The notes beneath the pieces were generated by a model that worked only from the letters and a program-made list of their open reading frames with translations, searched no databases and had not been told where the DNA came from. A program made the translations under genes and the position numbers. Below are positions 47,889 through 56,689 of a stretch of DNA of 64,000 nt, one piece after another; positions within the stretch are counted from its first letter, which is position 1; the number at the start of each line of letters is the position of its first letter. The stretch is from Bryobacterales bacterium F-183 (lineage in GTDB: Bacteria > Acidobacteriota > Terriglobia > Bryobacterales > Bryobacteraceae): contig AP025252.1 of the NCBI GenBank assembly GCA_016865505.2, positions 6,036,137 to 6,100,136 on the forward strand. Reading direction: 5' to 3'.

Positions 47889-48407
47889 CTACTCTTCGCA
47901 AGGACATCCGAGAATCGCCGTCCGGATCCCACACTGGCACCGATGCAAGCGTACACGCACCGCTATCTCGCTGATGCCTTGTGCTGCCGCGATCTCTTTC
48001 ATCTCCATACCTGCCAGATACCGTTGTGCGAGCAACTTCTGATCGCGCGGCTTGCACATCTCCAGCACCTTGCCAGCGTCCAACCGCTCCTGCGTATTCT
48101 GTCGCGGTGCGGCTACAACCGTTTCCTCCAGACCGGAGTGGCGGTTGACGCGCTTCCTGTCATTGCAGAACCGGTGGTACGCGATGCGATTGATCCAAGG
48201 GATCAGCTTTTCCTTCAGCAGAAGTTGCGCTCTCGCTTCCCAACCTCTGGCCCAGGCCGACTGCGAAACCTCCTCCGCCACATCTGGCGGCGCTCCTTTG
48301 GACAGCAGGAATCGCACGGTGAGATGAAAACCTTTGGCATACGCTTCTGAAAACGCTTCCGCACTCAGGGCGGCATGAGGTACGACGGGGTGTATGAAGT
48401 TGGTCAT
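47889..48407 (-). CDS. ECF-like RNA polymerase sigma factor with Cys-rich C-terminal tail
   Basis: A 172-aa sigma-70 family (ECF-type) factor. Region 2 is seen as 'LTVRFLLSKGAPPDVAEEVSQSAWARGWEARAQ...LIPWINRIAYHRFCNDRKR', and region 4 as 'LDAGKVLEMCKPRDQKLLAQRYLAGMEMKEIAAAQGISEIAVRVRLHR'. The tail 'CQCGIRTAILGCPCEE' has C157, C159, C168 and C170 (CxC-x8-CxC), rather like the metal-sensing CorE group. No anti-sigma gene is adjacent. It may be activated directly by metal or thiol chemistry. It lies among stress-like genes and may control some of them. Confidence 0.75.
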   Translation of the reverse strand: MTNFIHPVVPHAALSAEAFSEAYAKGFHLTVRFLLSKGAPPDVAEEVSQSAWARGWEARAQLLLKEKLIPWINRIAYHRFCNDRKRVNRHSGLEETVVAAPRQNTQERLDAGKVLEMCKPRDQKLLAQRYLAGMEMKEIAAAQGISEIAVRVRLHRCQCGIRTAILGCPCEE

Positions 48408-48463
48408 GTTCCTGTACTTCGTTGAAACGCACGCTTCAAAAACTGGCGCCCAAAACAGATTTG

Positions 48464-48503
48464 GGGAGCGCGTGAAGAAGACAATGCCGCTTCACGCGCT
48501 CCC
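48464..48503. repeat. Perfect 14-bp inverted repeat between sigma factor and stress gene
   Basis: GGGAGCGCGTGAAG (48464-48477) and CTTCACGCGCTCCC (48490-48503) match exactly around 12 bases. It is 189 bases beyond the stress gene's stop (minus strand) and 57-96 bases upstream of the sigma-factor start. The U tract after it is poor, so it may be an operator, attenuator or factor-assisted terminator. Confidence 0.6.
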
Positions 48504-48691
48504 GCAAGTCTGGCGACGTTCGAATCAGGAGAGGGTTTTCCAGAACGTCGCGGCCGCACACGTCCGACATGGTTGCAACTGGCGCGCCAACCTTATCCGA
48601 CGCGAATCCAACAACCTATCGGAACTCATTCACGCAGTTCCGGCGGTAAGAACTTCCGTAGCGGGAAGTCTCTTCCCCCTTCGCTGCGGCA

Positions 48692-49129
48692 CTACACTTC
48701 GCCGGTTAAATGCTCGATCCCGCCTGGCGCGTAGTACCGGGCATTCAGCGGATGCATACCGCGCAGAACATCCCAAATCCGCTTTTTCGATTCTTCGGTC
48801 GGGCATCGCACGGCCACAAAGCCCGCGCCATCGCCGGCCGAATCGAGGTCGTAGTTCTGATACGTCTGCTCCGTTCCGATCGCATCGGAGATTTTGCTCA
48901 TGAGCAAGCCGAACAGCCCGTTCCGCTCCACATGCTCGGCGGCAAACTCTTTGACCTCGCCGGCCCCAACCGAAATCGCCTGATCCGGACCAACGCCCGT
49001 CTTTTGCAGTGCCTGTTCCGCTTCCTGCGCCGAGTTGCGATCCGGAAAGACGGCCACAATGTGGTGGCTCGGGTAGAAGACCCCCGCCGAACTATCGTTG
49101 CCTTTAAAAAAATCTGTCAAACGGTTCAT
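48692..49129 (-). CDS. General-stress-like protein (partner of DUF3309 peptide)
   Basis: A 145-aa soluble protein. The N-terminal half 'HHIVAVFPDRNSAQEAEQALQKTGVGPDQAISV' has the same ferredoxin-like start as the 47250 protein, and the middle 'EVKEFAAEHVERNGLFGLLMSKISDAIGTEQTYQNYDLDSAGDGAGFVAVRCP' the same kind of C-terminal strand, without the Gly-rich membrane part. So the two look like distant paralogs, one with and one without a membrane module. It is the second gene of an operon with the DUF3309 peptide, 16 bases away. Confidence 0.55.
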   Translation of the reverse strand: MNRLTDFFKGNDSSAGVFYPSHHIVAVFPDRNSAQEAEQALQKTGVGPDQAISVGAGEVKEFAAEHVERNGLFGLLMSKISDAIGTEQTYQNYDLDSAGDGAGFVAVRCPTEESKKRIWDVLRGMHPLNARYYAPGGIEHLTGEV

Positions 49130-49145
49130 GCAGTGTGGCCTCCTT

Positions 49146-49298
49146 TTAGATAAAGCCCAGCATGTAGGCCACTAACAAAATCACAAGAATCGTGCCCAGG
49201 CCAACGCCCGCGCCACCACCATAGCCCCAGCGCGCGTTTCCGTAGTAACCACCGCCAGCGGCAAGCAAAAGAACCAAGAGAACAAGAAGAATCAACAT
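49146..49298 (-). CDS. DUF3309 small membrane protein
   Basis: A 50-aa peptide, below normal ORF thresholds. The sequence is hydrophobic with a Gly/Trp/Tyr-rich centre: 'MLILLVLLVLLLAAGGGYYG', then 'NARWGYGGGAGVGLGTILV', then a second hydrophobic segment. This is the classic DUF3309 layout (two spans joined by a Gly-rich hinge). The role is unknown. Its operon begins at a near-perfect sigma-54 site about 60 bases upstream. Confidence 0.75.
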   Translation of the reverse strand: MLILLVLLVLLLAAGGGYYGNARWGYGGGAGVGLGTILVILLVAYMLGFI

Positions 49299-49357
49299 GA
49301 TGTGTATATCCTTATTCGCGCCCCCAAAATCGCCTGTAGGACGCGCATCCTCTACAC

Positions 49358-49374
49358 TGCAATCGTGGTGCCAA
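49358..49374 (-). promoter_or_regulatory. Sigma-54 promoter of the DUF3309 operon
   Basis: On the minus strand: TTGGCAC (49374-49368), CACGA, TTGCA (49362-49358), that is the consensus TTGGCAC-N5-TTGCA with the -24 GG and -12 GC at the correct ten-base spacing. It is about 60 bases before the DUF3309 ATG. A match of 12 fixed bases is not expected by chance in a window this size. Confidence 0.8.
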
Positions 49375-49403
49375 CCGGGCTTTAACGGTAGACTGAAGTT
49401 GAC

Positions 49404-50087
49404 ATGCGGCAAGCCATCATTCTCCTCACCGGGATCGCAGCGGCGATTCTGCTGTCGCGCAATATCTACAACATCTTTCTGGTGATGCCAGATGAGGCAA
49501 ACCAGGGCGCGATCTGGCGTATCTTTTACTTCCACCTGCCCGCTGCCCTCACCTCGTTTTTCCTCTTCTATCTGGGCGCTGGAGCCAGCATCGGCTTTCT
49601 GGTCAACAAAAAGCCTTCGTGGGATCGAGTGGCGTCCGTAGCCAATGAAATCGGCCTCACCCTGGCGCTCATCACCTTGGTCACCGGCATGATCTGGGCC
49701 CGTATCGCCTGGGGCATCTGGTGGGCCTGGGACCATCGCCTCACCTCGTACCTCGTCTGCATCCTGCTCTACGTCGCGTACCTGATGCTGCGCTCTGCCA
49801 TCGACGAACCCACCTTGCGAGGCCGCCTCAGCGCCGTGCTATCGATCTTCGCCAGCGCCAACATCATCCTGGTGTGGAAGTCCATCGAGTGGTACCGTAC
49901 CCAGCATCCCGGCCCGGTATTGAGCATTCGCAACGGCGGCGGCATGGCACCTGGCATGGAAGCCCTCGCCTACTGGAACGTACTCGCCATCGCGCTATTG
50001 ATGGTGGCGACCTTCCTGGTACGCCTGCGGCAGGCCGAAGTACAAACAGAAATCGAAACAATGCGCCGCTACGCGCACGCGGCATAA
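49404..50087 (+). CDS. ccmC: Cytochrome c biogenesis protein CcmC
   Basis: A 227-aa heme-handling membrane protein. The hallmark 'WGIWWAWDHRLT' tryptophan-rich loop (WWxWDxRLT) binds heme on the periplasmic face. The flanking His ligands are in 'FYFHLP' and 'WYRTQHPGP'. Six spans are clear. It delivers heme to CcmE in System I. The divergent DUF3309 operon is upstream. ccmD follows after 13 bases. Confidence 0.9.
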   Translation: MRQAIILLTGIAAAILLSRNIYNIFLVMPDEANQGAIWRIFYFHLPAALTSFFLFYLGAGASIGFLVNKKPSWDRVASVANEIGLTLALITLVTGMIWARIAWGIWWAWDHRLTSYLVCILLYVAYLMLRSAIDEPTLRGRLSAVLSIFASANIILVWKSIEWYRTQHPGPVLSIRNGGGMAPGMEALAYWNVLAIALLMVATFLVRLRQAEVQTEIETMRRYAHAA

Positions 50088-50100
50088 CAAGCGGAACAAC

Positions 50101-50262
50101 ATGGACGAGAGAAATTTTGCCTACATGGCCTACGGCTTCATCGCCGCATGGTTGATCGTTGTGGTGTACGTGCTGACCCTCGCCACGCGCGAGAAAAAGC
50201 TCAGGAGCGAACTCGAACGGGTCCGATATATGATTGAAGCCCGGGACAAGAAAAGCTCATGA
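50101..50262 (+). CDS. ccmD: Small heme exporter subunit CcmD
   Basis: A 53-aa single-span protein, too short for ordinary ORF calling. It reads MDERNFAYMAYGFIAAWLI... with a span followed by a charged helix 'REKKLRSELERVRYMIEARD', the CcmD layout. It follows ccmC and its stop overlaps the next start as ATGA (50259-50262). CcmD releases heme-loaded CcmE from CcmABC. ccmA, ccmB and ccmE are not in the window. Confidence 0.8.
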   Translation: MDERNFAYMAYGFIAAWLIVVVYVLTLATREKKLRSELERVRYMIEARDKKSS

Positions 50263-51620
50263 ATCGAAGATCACTCTTGAAGATGGCCGCCGCGTTTCCG
50301 GCCATCCCAGCGGCCGCGCAAGCCCAAGTCGCCCGCGCCACCCGCGCGACGCCATCGCCCATCATCAAGGACATTCAGGTCATCGCTACGGCGCCGGCCG
50401 GCCTGCGCCTGGTGGTGGTCAAGGTCATCACCGACCAGGACGGCCTCTACGGCTACGGCTGCGGTACCTACACCCAGCGTGCCGATCTGGTGGTCCCCGC
50501 CGTCGAGAAATACTTGAAGCCCCTGCTCATCGGCAAGCCCGCCGACCGCATCGACGACACCTGGCAGATGTGCTACAACTCCTCCTACTGGCGGAACTCC
50601 GGCGTCCTCAATAATGCGATTTCCGGCGTAGATCAGGCACTTTGGGACATCAAAGGCCGCCAGGCCGGCATGCCTGTTTACCAGTTGCTGGGCGGCAAGT
50701 GCCGTGAGGCTGCAGATTGCTACGGCCACGCCGGTGGCATGGAAATCCCGCAGATCATGGACAGCGTGCGTAGCTTCATCGACAAAGGCTACCGTCACGT
50801 CCGCATCCAGTTCGGCCAGCCCGGACAAGCCGCTTACGGGTCCGGCGGTGGGCAGAACTACAACGCCATCGTCAACGGCATCAAGGGCAACGCGATCGGC
50901 GCGCTCCACAAGGCGCCCAACTACAATCCCAACGATTACGTACGCAAGTGTCTCAAGGTGTTTGAAGCCGCCCGCAAAGAGCTTCCCGCGGACGTCGAAC
51001 TCCTGCACGACACCCACGAGCGCATTACGCCCACCCAAGCCATCCAGTTGGCCAAGGACCTCGAACAGTACAAGCTCTTCTTCCTCGAAGATCCGCTCTC
51101 GCCCGAGGACAACGCCTATTACAAGCACATCCGCAATCAGTGCTCGACCCCGATCGCGATGGGCGAACTCTTCAACTCCCCGCAGGAATGGATCCCGCTG
51201 GTGCACGATCGCCTGATTGATTACATTCGTGTACACGTCAGCCAGATGGGTGGCCTCACCCCGTGCCGCAAAATGGCCGCCATGTGCGAAGCCTACAACG
51301 TACGCACCGCCTGGCATGGCCCCGGCGACGTATCGCCCATTGGACACGCCGCAAACGTCGCGCTGGACCTCGCTTGCTACAACTTCGGCGTCCAGGAATG
51401 GAGTGGCTTCAACGAGCGCGTACTCGAAGTCTTCTCCGGCGTGCCCACCTTCAAGGACGGCTACGCCTACGCCAACGAAGCACCCGGCTGGGGCATCGAA
51501 ATCAACGAAGCGGCCGCCAAGAAGTACCCGTTCGGTTACGGCGAACAAGGCGAACGCAAGCGTCTCAACGGCGGTTGGGGCGAGGTTCGCAAGCCCGACG
51601 GTACACTAATCAAACAGTAA
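50259..51620 (+). CDS. Exported D-mannonate dehydratase-like enolase-superfamily enzyme
   Basis: A 453-aa enolase-superfamily enzyme of the ManD/RspA type. Metal ligands D251 (HDTHERITP), E277 (FFLEDPLSP) and E303 (AMGELFNSP), and general base pair H253 and H353 (AWHGPGDVSP), align with those of ManD (D210, E236, E262, H212, H313) with a constant offset of about 41. ManD makes 2-keto-3-deoxygluconate from mannonate. R182 and Y193 probably match the second active-site loop. A Tat-like signal (NRRSLLKMAAAFPAIPAAAQAQ) is unusual for this family. It overlaps ccmD by 4 bases. Confidence 0.82.
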   Translation: MNRRSLLKMAAAFPAIPAAAQAQVARATRATPSPIIKDIQVIATAPAGLRLVVVKVITDQDGLYGYGCGTYTQRADLVVPAVEKYLKPLLIGKPADRIDDTWQMCYNSSYWRNSGVLNNAISGVDQALWDIKGRQAGMPVYQLLGGKCREAADCYGHAGGMEIPQIMDSVRSFIDKGYRHVRIQFGQPGQAAYGSGGGQNYNAIVNGIKGNAIGALHKAPNYNPNDYVRKCLKVFEAARKELPADVELLHDTHERITPTQAIQLAKDLEQYKLFFLEDPLSPEDNAYYKHIRNQCSTPIAMGELFNSPQEWIPLVHDRLIDYIRVHVSQMGGLTPCRKMAAMCEAYNVRTAWHGPGDVSPIGHAANVALDLACYNFGVQEWSGFNERVLEVFSGVPTFKDGYAYANEAPGWGIEINEAAAKKYPFGYGEQGERKRLNGGWGEVRKPDGTLIKQ

Positions 51621-53159
51621 ATGCGCACACTCCTGTTGTTGCTGCCGCTTTTGGCATTCGCGGATACCTACCCAAGACAAGCGGGGGTGGACGCGGTCCA
51701 CTACCGGTTCCAACTGGAGTTCTTCGACACATCGGACGAGATCAAGGGCGAGGCTACCATTCAGGTACGTCTCGCCCCTGGTGTTTCTGCGCTCGTACTC
51801 GACCTTGCCAACGCCAGCATGACCGTCGACAGCGTCAGCACCGGTGCGTTCACACATCAGAACGACCAGCTTCGCATCGCCCTCACTCCCGGCACCGCGG
51901 CAGTCACGGTGAAGTACCACGGCAAGCCCACCGGCGGCATGCGCATCATCAAGAACAAGTACAACGATCGCGTCTTCTTCAGCGAAAACTGGCCCAACAA
52001 GGCCCGGCACTGGCTGCCGATGATCGACCATCCCTACGACAAGGCCACCAGCGAGTTCATCATCACCGCGCCGCAAAAGTACCAGGTGATTGCCAACGGT
52101 TTATTGCAGGAAGAAACCAGCCTCGGCGACGGCCGCAAGCGTACCCGCTGGAAGCAGTCCGTACCCATCGCCTCCTGGCTCAACGCCGTCGGCATCGCCG
52201 AGTTCTCCGTGCATTACGCAGGCCGCGTCAAAGACGTCGAACTGCAAACCTGGGTGTACCGTCAGGATCGCGACGCCGGTCCCCCATGGTTCGAACCCAC
52301 CTCCAAAGCCGCCATGGACTTCTTCAGCGAAAACATCGGGCCTTACTCGTACGAGAAGCTCGCCAACGTCGTGGCAGCAGGCTTCGGCGGCGGCACCGAA
52401 CACGCCAGCGCCATTTTCTACGGTGAGAACAATGTGCTCGAACGCCCGGGCACAGGCTTAATCGCGCATGAAATCGCGCACCAGTGGTTCGGCAACGCGG
52501 TCACCGAATCCGATTGGGACGACGTCTGGCTCAGCGAAGGCTTTGCCACGTACTTTACCTTGCTCTTCATCGAACACAGCCAGGGTCGCGATGCGTTCGC
52601 TACAGGACTTCAAGACAGCCGCCGCCGTATCTTCAATCTCGAGAAAGCCCAGCCCGGCCTCACCATCCGCCATCAGAACCTCGCCGACATGAAGCGCGTG
52701 CTCAACCAGCTCATCTATCAAAAAGGCGGCTGGACCCTGCACATGCTGCGTTCGATGATCGGCAACGAGGCCTTCTGGCAGGGCATCCGCGAGTACTACC
52801 GCACCTATCGCGATCGCAACGCCACCACAGCAGACCTGCAGCGGATCATGGAATCCGTCTCAGGCCGCGAACTCGGATGGTTCTTTACGCAATGGCTGGA
52901 CCGCGCCGGCACACCGCAGGTCAAGCTCTCCTGGACGTACGACGCGGCCGCTAAGAAGCTCCGCGCCACGGTCGAACAGACCCAGCCGGAACTCTACCGC
53001 CTGCCGCTTGAAATCCAGACTGGCACTCGCGTCGAAACCGTCGAACTCACCCAGCGGTCCCAGACCTTCACCTTCGACCAAGAAAAAGAGCCCCAGGCCG
53101 TTGTGCTCGACCCGGGGCTCAAGATCCTCATGAACGCGGTTACTGTCCGAGTTCCTTAA
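51621..53159 (+). CDS. Exported M1-family metallopeptidase (aminopeptidase)
   Basis: A 512-aa zinc aminopeptidase. The signal is 'RTLLLLLPLLAFAD'. The zinc motif HEIAH (283-287) with E306 obeys HExxH-x18-E ('WLSEGFAT'). The substrate-recognition GAMEN loop is replaced by 'GGGTEHAS' (E260), a common variant in distant M1 members. A C-terminal domain of helices ends the chain. It follows the ManD-like gene directly and would digest peptides in the periplasm. The 3' end overlaps S46 convergently by 20 bases. Confidence 0.88.
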   Translation: MRTLLLLLPLLAFADTYPRQAGVDAVHYRFQLEFFDTSDEIKGEATIQVRLAPGVSALVLDLANASMTVDSVSTGAFTHQNDQLRIALTPGTAAVTVKYHGKPTGGMRIIKNKYNDRVFFSENWPNKARHWLPMIDHPYDKATSEFIITAPQKYQVIANGLLQEETSLGDGRKRTRWKQSVPIASWLNAVGIAEFSVHYAGRVKDVELQTWVYRQDRDAGPPWFEPTSKAAMDFFSENIGPYSYEKLANVVAAGFGGGTEHASAIFYGENNVLERPGTGLIAHEIAHQWFGNAVTESDWDDVWLSEGFATYFTLLFIEHSQGRDAFATGLQDSRRRIFNLEKAQPGLTIRHQNLADMKRVLNQLIYQKGGWTLHMLRSMIGNEAFWQGIREYYRTYRDRNATTADLQRIMESVSGRELGWFFTQWLDRAGTPQVKLSWTYDAAAKKLRATVEQTQPELYRLPLEIQTGTRVETVELTQRSQTFTFDQEKEPQAVVLDPGLKILMNAVTVRVP

Positions 53160-55194
53160 GCACCCGATTCGCCTTGTACACACTCCGCAGCGACTCGATA
53201 ATGCCCTGGCTCGCCACGTGTACCGAGCGAGCTTGGTCGTCGGTAAATACATAGCGATTCGGCAGCCCTTCAATATTGCCGTCAAATAGAATGCCGACAA
53301 TCTCGTTCTTTGCATTCACCGTCGGGCTACCCGAGTTGCCACCATGCGTATCCGTGGTGGACACATAGTTGAACGGCACATTCGGATTGATGCGGCCCTT
53401 CGCATTCAGCCAGGACTTCGGCAGTGCAAACGGCTCCACGCCAGTCGCCCGCTTGTAAATGCCGCCGGTGACAGTCGTCCACGGCACCGCCTCACCCTTG
53501 TCGTTCTTGTAGCCCTTGGTTGTGCCGAAAGTCACACGCAGCGTAAAGGTCGCATCCGGGTACTCCTTGTCGCCGTACGCAGCCAGCCTCGCCCGCGCGA
53601 TCTTGCTCGCATTGGCCACCAGTACCGATTCCACCTCGTTCTCAAAACGCTTACGCAACTCACGCGCCGGACCATCAATCGCTCGCGCCAGCACCATCAT
53701 CGGATCGTTGGACGCATTGGCCGCAGCCGCATCCGCCGCCAGTTTCTTACGCAGTTCGATGTCCGCCAACTTGGTGCCGTCCACATAGTACGCAGCGGCC
53801 TGTTCGGCGCTACGCCCGTTGGCGAAAATCGTCTGCATCACCGGATGCTTGGCGTCCACCCGCTCGCGCATCGCACGAAAGATCGACGCCAGCTTCACCT
53901 TCTCAAGTTCCGGTGAAATCGGAGCGGCGGAGAACAACTCCTGCTCCAAAGCCGGGGTCGCAGGCGTCACGTACTCGCGCAAGCGCTGATCATCGGGCTT
54001 CGTCCGCTCATTCGCGTACCGCAGGATCTCCGTCGCCAAATGCAGCGGCGTGCTATTGGCGGGAATCCGCTCCAGCGCATAGTACTTCGGCATATCCGCG
54101 CGCCACTTCCCGAGAATCGTCGCGATCTCATCCCAAGTCTTGCCGTACTCCCCTTGCTTCGCCGGATCGTCCGCAATCGCCTTCCGCAACTTCGCCTCAT
54201 CGGCCTGCTTCTGCTGCATCAACTTCGGATCTTTCAACCCGCGCAAAAAGCCCGAATACGCTTTGTACGAATTCTGATACACCTGCAACTCAGCATCGGC
54301 GAGACGCTTCGCTTCTGCATCCTTTTTGGCAAACACTTTCAGGCTGGCGATCATGTCATCCAAGAACGACAGCGAATTCGGCAACTGTGTATCGCGCTGA
54401 TACTCCAGCTGCGCGTACGTGTCCAGCCGCCCAGTCGACCCAGGATTCCCAGGCACAAAGATCAGTTCGTTCTCCTTCGCGCCCTCTTTGCTCCAGCGCA
54501 GCCAGTGTTTCGGCTCCACAGGCTTGCCATTCTCGTACGCACGGAACAGCGCGAAGTCCAGACAGTACCGGGGGTACGTGAAGTTGTCGGGATCCCCGCC
54601 AAACGCTGCAACCGAGTACTCCGGCGCGAAAACAAGGCGAACATCGGTGTACTTTTTGTACTCGTACAGGGCGTACTGGCCACCCGAGTACAGCGTCACC
54701 GCGTCGCAGCGATTCCCGCTTGCCGCCGTACACGCCTTCTCAAGTTCGGTTTGTTTCGCCTTCCGCGCCGCATTTTGTTCAGCAACGGTAGAACCGCCCG
54801 CACCCTGCACCTTGGCCGTGATGTCCTCAATGCGCAGCAGGACATTCACTTCTAAATCAGGACACGCGCGTTCTTCTGCATCCGTTTTCGCGTAGAATCC
54901 GTCCTTCATGTAGTCGTTCTTGGCGGACGAGACCTTTTGGATGCAGTCCGCCCCAACATGGTGATTAGTGAACAGCAGCCCGCGAGGCGAGATGAACGAC
55001 CCGCTTCCGCCACTGTTGAAGCGCACCGAGGAAAGACGCATGTGATCCAAAAACTCGTTGGTTACGTCTAACCCATAGCGGTTTTTCACAACCGCCTTTG
55101 GAAAACGGTCGAACAGCCACAAACCGTCATCGGCAAACACGAGCGCCGGGGCAAGCACCAGGGCGGCAAAACGTATACAATATGGGGCCAACAT
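53140..55194 (-). CDS. S46-family dipeptidyl peptidase (DPP7/DPP11 type)
   Basis: A 684-aa exported serine peptidase. The signal is 'CIRFAALVLAPALVFADDG'. The catalytic His is in FTNHHVGAD, Asp in 'AAFGGDPDNFTYPRYCLDFALFRAYENGKP', and Ser in 'DTHGGNSGSPTVN' near the C-terminus. S46 enzymes remove dipeptides from the N-terminus in the periplasm and let peptides be used as food. Size (about 700 aa) is right. It is convergent with the M1 gene. Confidence 0.93.
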   Translation of the reverse strand: MLAPYCIRFAALVLAPALVFADDGLWLFDRFPKAVVKNRYGLDVTNEFLDHMRLSSVRFNSGGSGSFISPRGLLFTNHHVGADCIQKVSSAKNDYMKDGFYAKTDAEERACPDLEVNVLLRIEDITAKVQGAGGSTVAEQNAARKAKQTELEKACTAASGNRCDAVTLYSGGQYALYEYKKYTDVRLVFAPEYSVAAFGGDPDNFTYPRYCLDFALFRAYENGKPVEPKHWLRWSKEGAKENELIFVPGNPGSTGRLDTYAQLEYQRDTQLPNSLSFLDDMIASLKVFAKKDAEAKRLADAELQVYQNSYKAYSGFLRGLKDPKLMQQKQADEAKLRKAIADDPAKQGEYGKTWDEIATILGKWRADMPKYYALERIPANSTPLHLATEILRYANERTKPDDQRLREYVTPATPALEQELFSAAPISPELEKVKLASIFRAMRERVDAKHPVMQTIFANGRSAEQAAAYYVDGTKLADIELRKKLAADAAAANASNDPMMVLARAIDGPARELRKRFENEVESVLVANASKIARARLAAYGDKEYPDATFTLRVTFGTTKGYKNDKGEAVPWTTVTGGIYKRATGVEPFALPKSWLNAKGRINPNVPFNYVSTTDTHGGNSGSPTVNAKNEIVGILFDGNIEGLPNRYVFTDDQARSVHVASQGIIESLRSVYKANRVLKELGQ

Positions 55195-55323
55195 TGCTAG
55201 TTCCTATCTTCACACGAAATTTGTCAAGACTATAACTCTCATGATTCCAAACAGATACAGCACTTTTACAGGGTTTTCGAGGTTGAGCGTGCGATACTCA
55301 AGTCGAGGAAGTGACCTTCATTA

Positions 55324-56682
55324 ATGTCGCAACTTGGTGATGCCATTACCCGCTTCCACCGTCTTCTCGAGTCGGACGCCTTTAAGGATCTGGCGTGGGC
55401 TGAGGAGCTGCAGGAGCGTATGAAACAGGAGCAGCTGCTCCTGGGAACCCGTCCGGCCTCCCCTGTGTTGCGGCCGCATTTTATCACCAAACGCCAGTAC
55501 GAAAACATGGTGAAGGCGGCGGAGTCATTGTACAGCGCCCTACACCGTGTGCAGGAACTTGCGCTCGGCAGCCAGACGTTGATGAACCGCATGCAGTTGT
55601 TGCCTGCGGAAAAAATGCTGGCGGCCATCGACCCTGGATATCCGTTTCTTTCCGTCACCGAACTCCTCGACGTCAGCCTGAACAACGGCTCGCTCCGCTT
55701 CACGGACTACAACGCCGAAACGCCGGCCGGCATCGCGTACTCCGAAGCGCTGTCAAATCTCTTTTATGACGCGCCTCCGGTAAAAGAGTTTCGCAAGCGC
55801 TATTCCTTGACCAAAATCGGCGGTGGCAAATTCTTGATGCAGTCGCTGCTCAAGGCCTACAAAGAATTCGGTTCCAAAAACAAAAAGCCGAATATCGCCA
55901 TTCTGGAATTTCGCCAACCGTTCCAGCGTGAGGCGTCGCCAGAAAACGTGGCCTTGGCAGAGATGTTCCGCAAAGAAGGCTGCCAGGCGGAAGTCGTGGC
56001 GCCCGAACATCTCGAATACAAGAACGGCCAGTTGCGCAAAGGCGAGTTCGTCATCGAACTCATCTACCGCAAGATGAAGGTGCACGAGTTCCTGGTCCGC
56101 TTCGACCTCGGACACCCGCTCGTCCGCGCCTATCGCGACAAGGCCGTCTGCATGGTCAACAGCTTCCGCGCCGAACTTGCGCAGAAGAAAGCGATTTTCG
56201 ACCTGCTCACCGACGAAACCATCACAGCCAGCTTCCCGCTAGCGGAACGCAAGGCCATTCGCGAGTTCGTGCCATGGACCCGGGTCGTCCGCCAGGCCCA
56301 AACCACGCACAAGGGCTCGCCCATCGACCTGCTGGAATTCATCCGCGAGAACCGCGAAACGCTGATCCTCAAGCCAAACGACGACGCAGCAGAAACGCCC
56401 GTCTATATCGGTTCCAAAACCGACGAAGCCGGCTGGGAAAAAGCCATCAAGCTCGCGCTACGCAACCCGTACGTCGTGCAGGAAGTGACGGAAGCCGCCA
56501 CCGCGCCCTTCCCGGTCCTCCAGTACGGTACGGTGCAGATGAAGGAATTGAACGTCGGAGTCCACCCGCACTCATCGCTAGGCAAAGTGCACGGCGCCTC
56601 GAGTTGGCTGACGTCCGAGACCTCTTCGGGCTTCGTCAGCGCCGTAGGCGTCGCCCCAACGTTCATTCTCGACTCCAAGTAA
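55324..56682 (+). CDS. Circularly permuted ATP-grasp protein
   Basis: A 452-aa protein without signal. The C-terminal half carries an ATP-grasp pattern in permuted order: 'VIELIYRKMKVHEFLVRFD', 'VNSFRAELAQKKAIFDLLTDE', 'ETLILKPNDDAAETPVYIGSK' and 'YVVQEVTEA', with a metal loop 'NVGVHPHSSLG'. Many circularly permuted ATP-grasp proteins form amide or peptide bonds in modified-peptide or small-molecule pathways. No partner (e.g. alpha-E, transglutaminase-like) is next to it. Function unknown. Confidence 0.65.
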   Translation: MSQLGDAITRFHRLLESDAFKDLAWAEELQERMKQEQLLLGTRPASPVLRPHFITKRQYENMVKAAESLYSALHRVQELALGSQTLMNRMQLLPAEKMLAAIDPGYPFLSVTELLDVSLNNGSLRFTDYNAETPAGIAYSEALSNLFYDAPPVKEFRKRYSLTKIGGGKFLMQSLLKAYKEFGSKNKKPNIAILEFRQPFQREASPENVALAEMFRKEGCQAEVVAPEHLEYKNGQLRKGEFVIELIYRKMKVHEFLVRFDLGHPLVRAYRDKAVCMVNSFRAELAQKKAIFDLLTDETITASFPLAERKAIREFVPWTRVVRQAQTTHKGSPIDLLEFIRENRETLILKPNDDAAETPVYIGSKTDEAGWEKAIKLALRNPYVVQEVTEAATAPFPVLQYGTVQMKELNVGVHPHSSLGKVHGASSWLTSETSSGFVSAVGVAPTFILDSK

Positions 56683-56689
56683 GTCGCGC

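Noticed and set aside
50271-51548. 425-aa minus-strand frame opposite the ManD-like gene
   Set aside because: Shadow; the plus strand carries all active-site residues.
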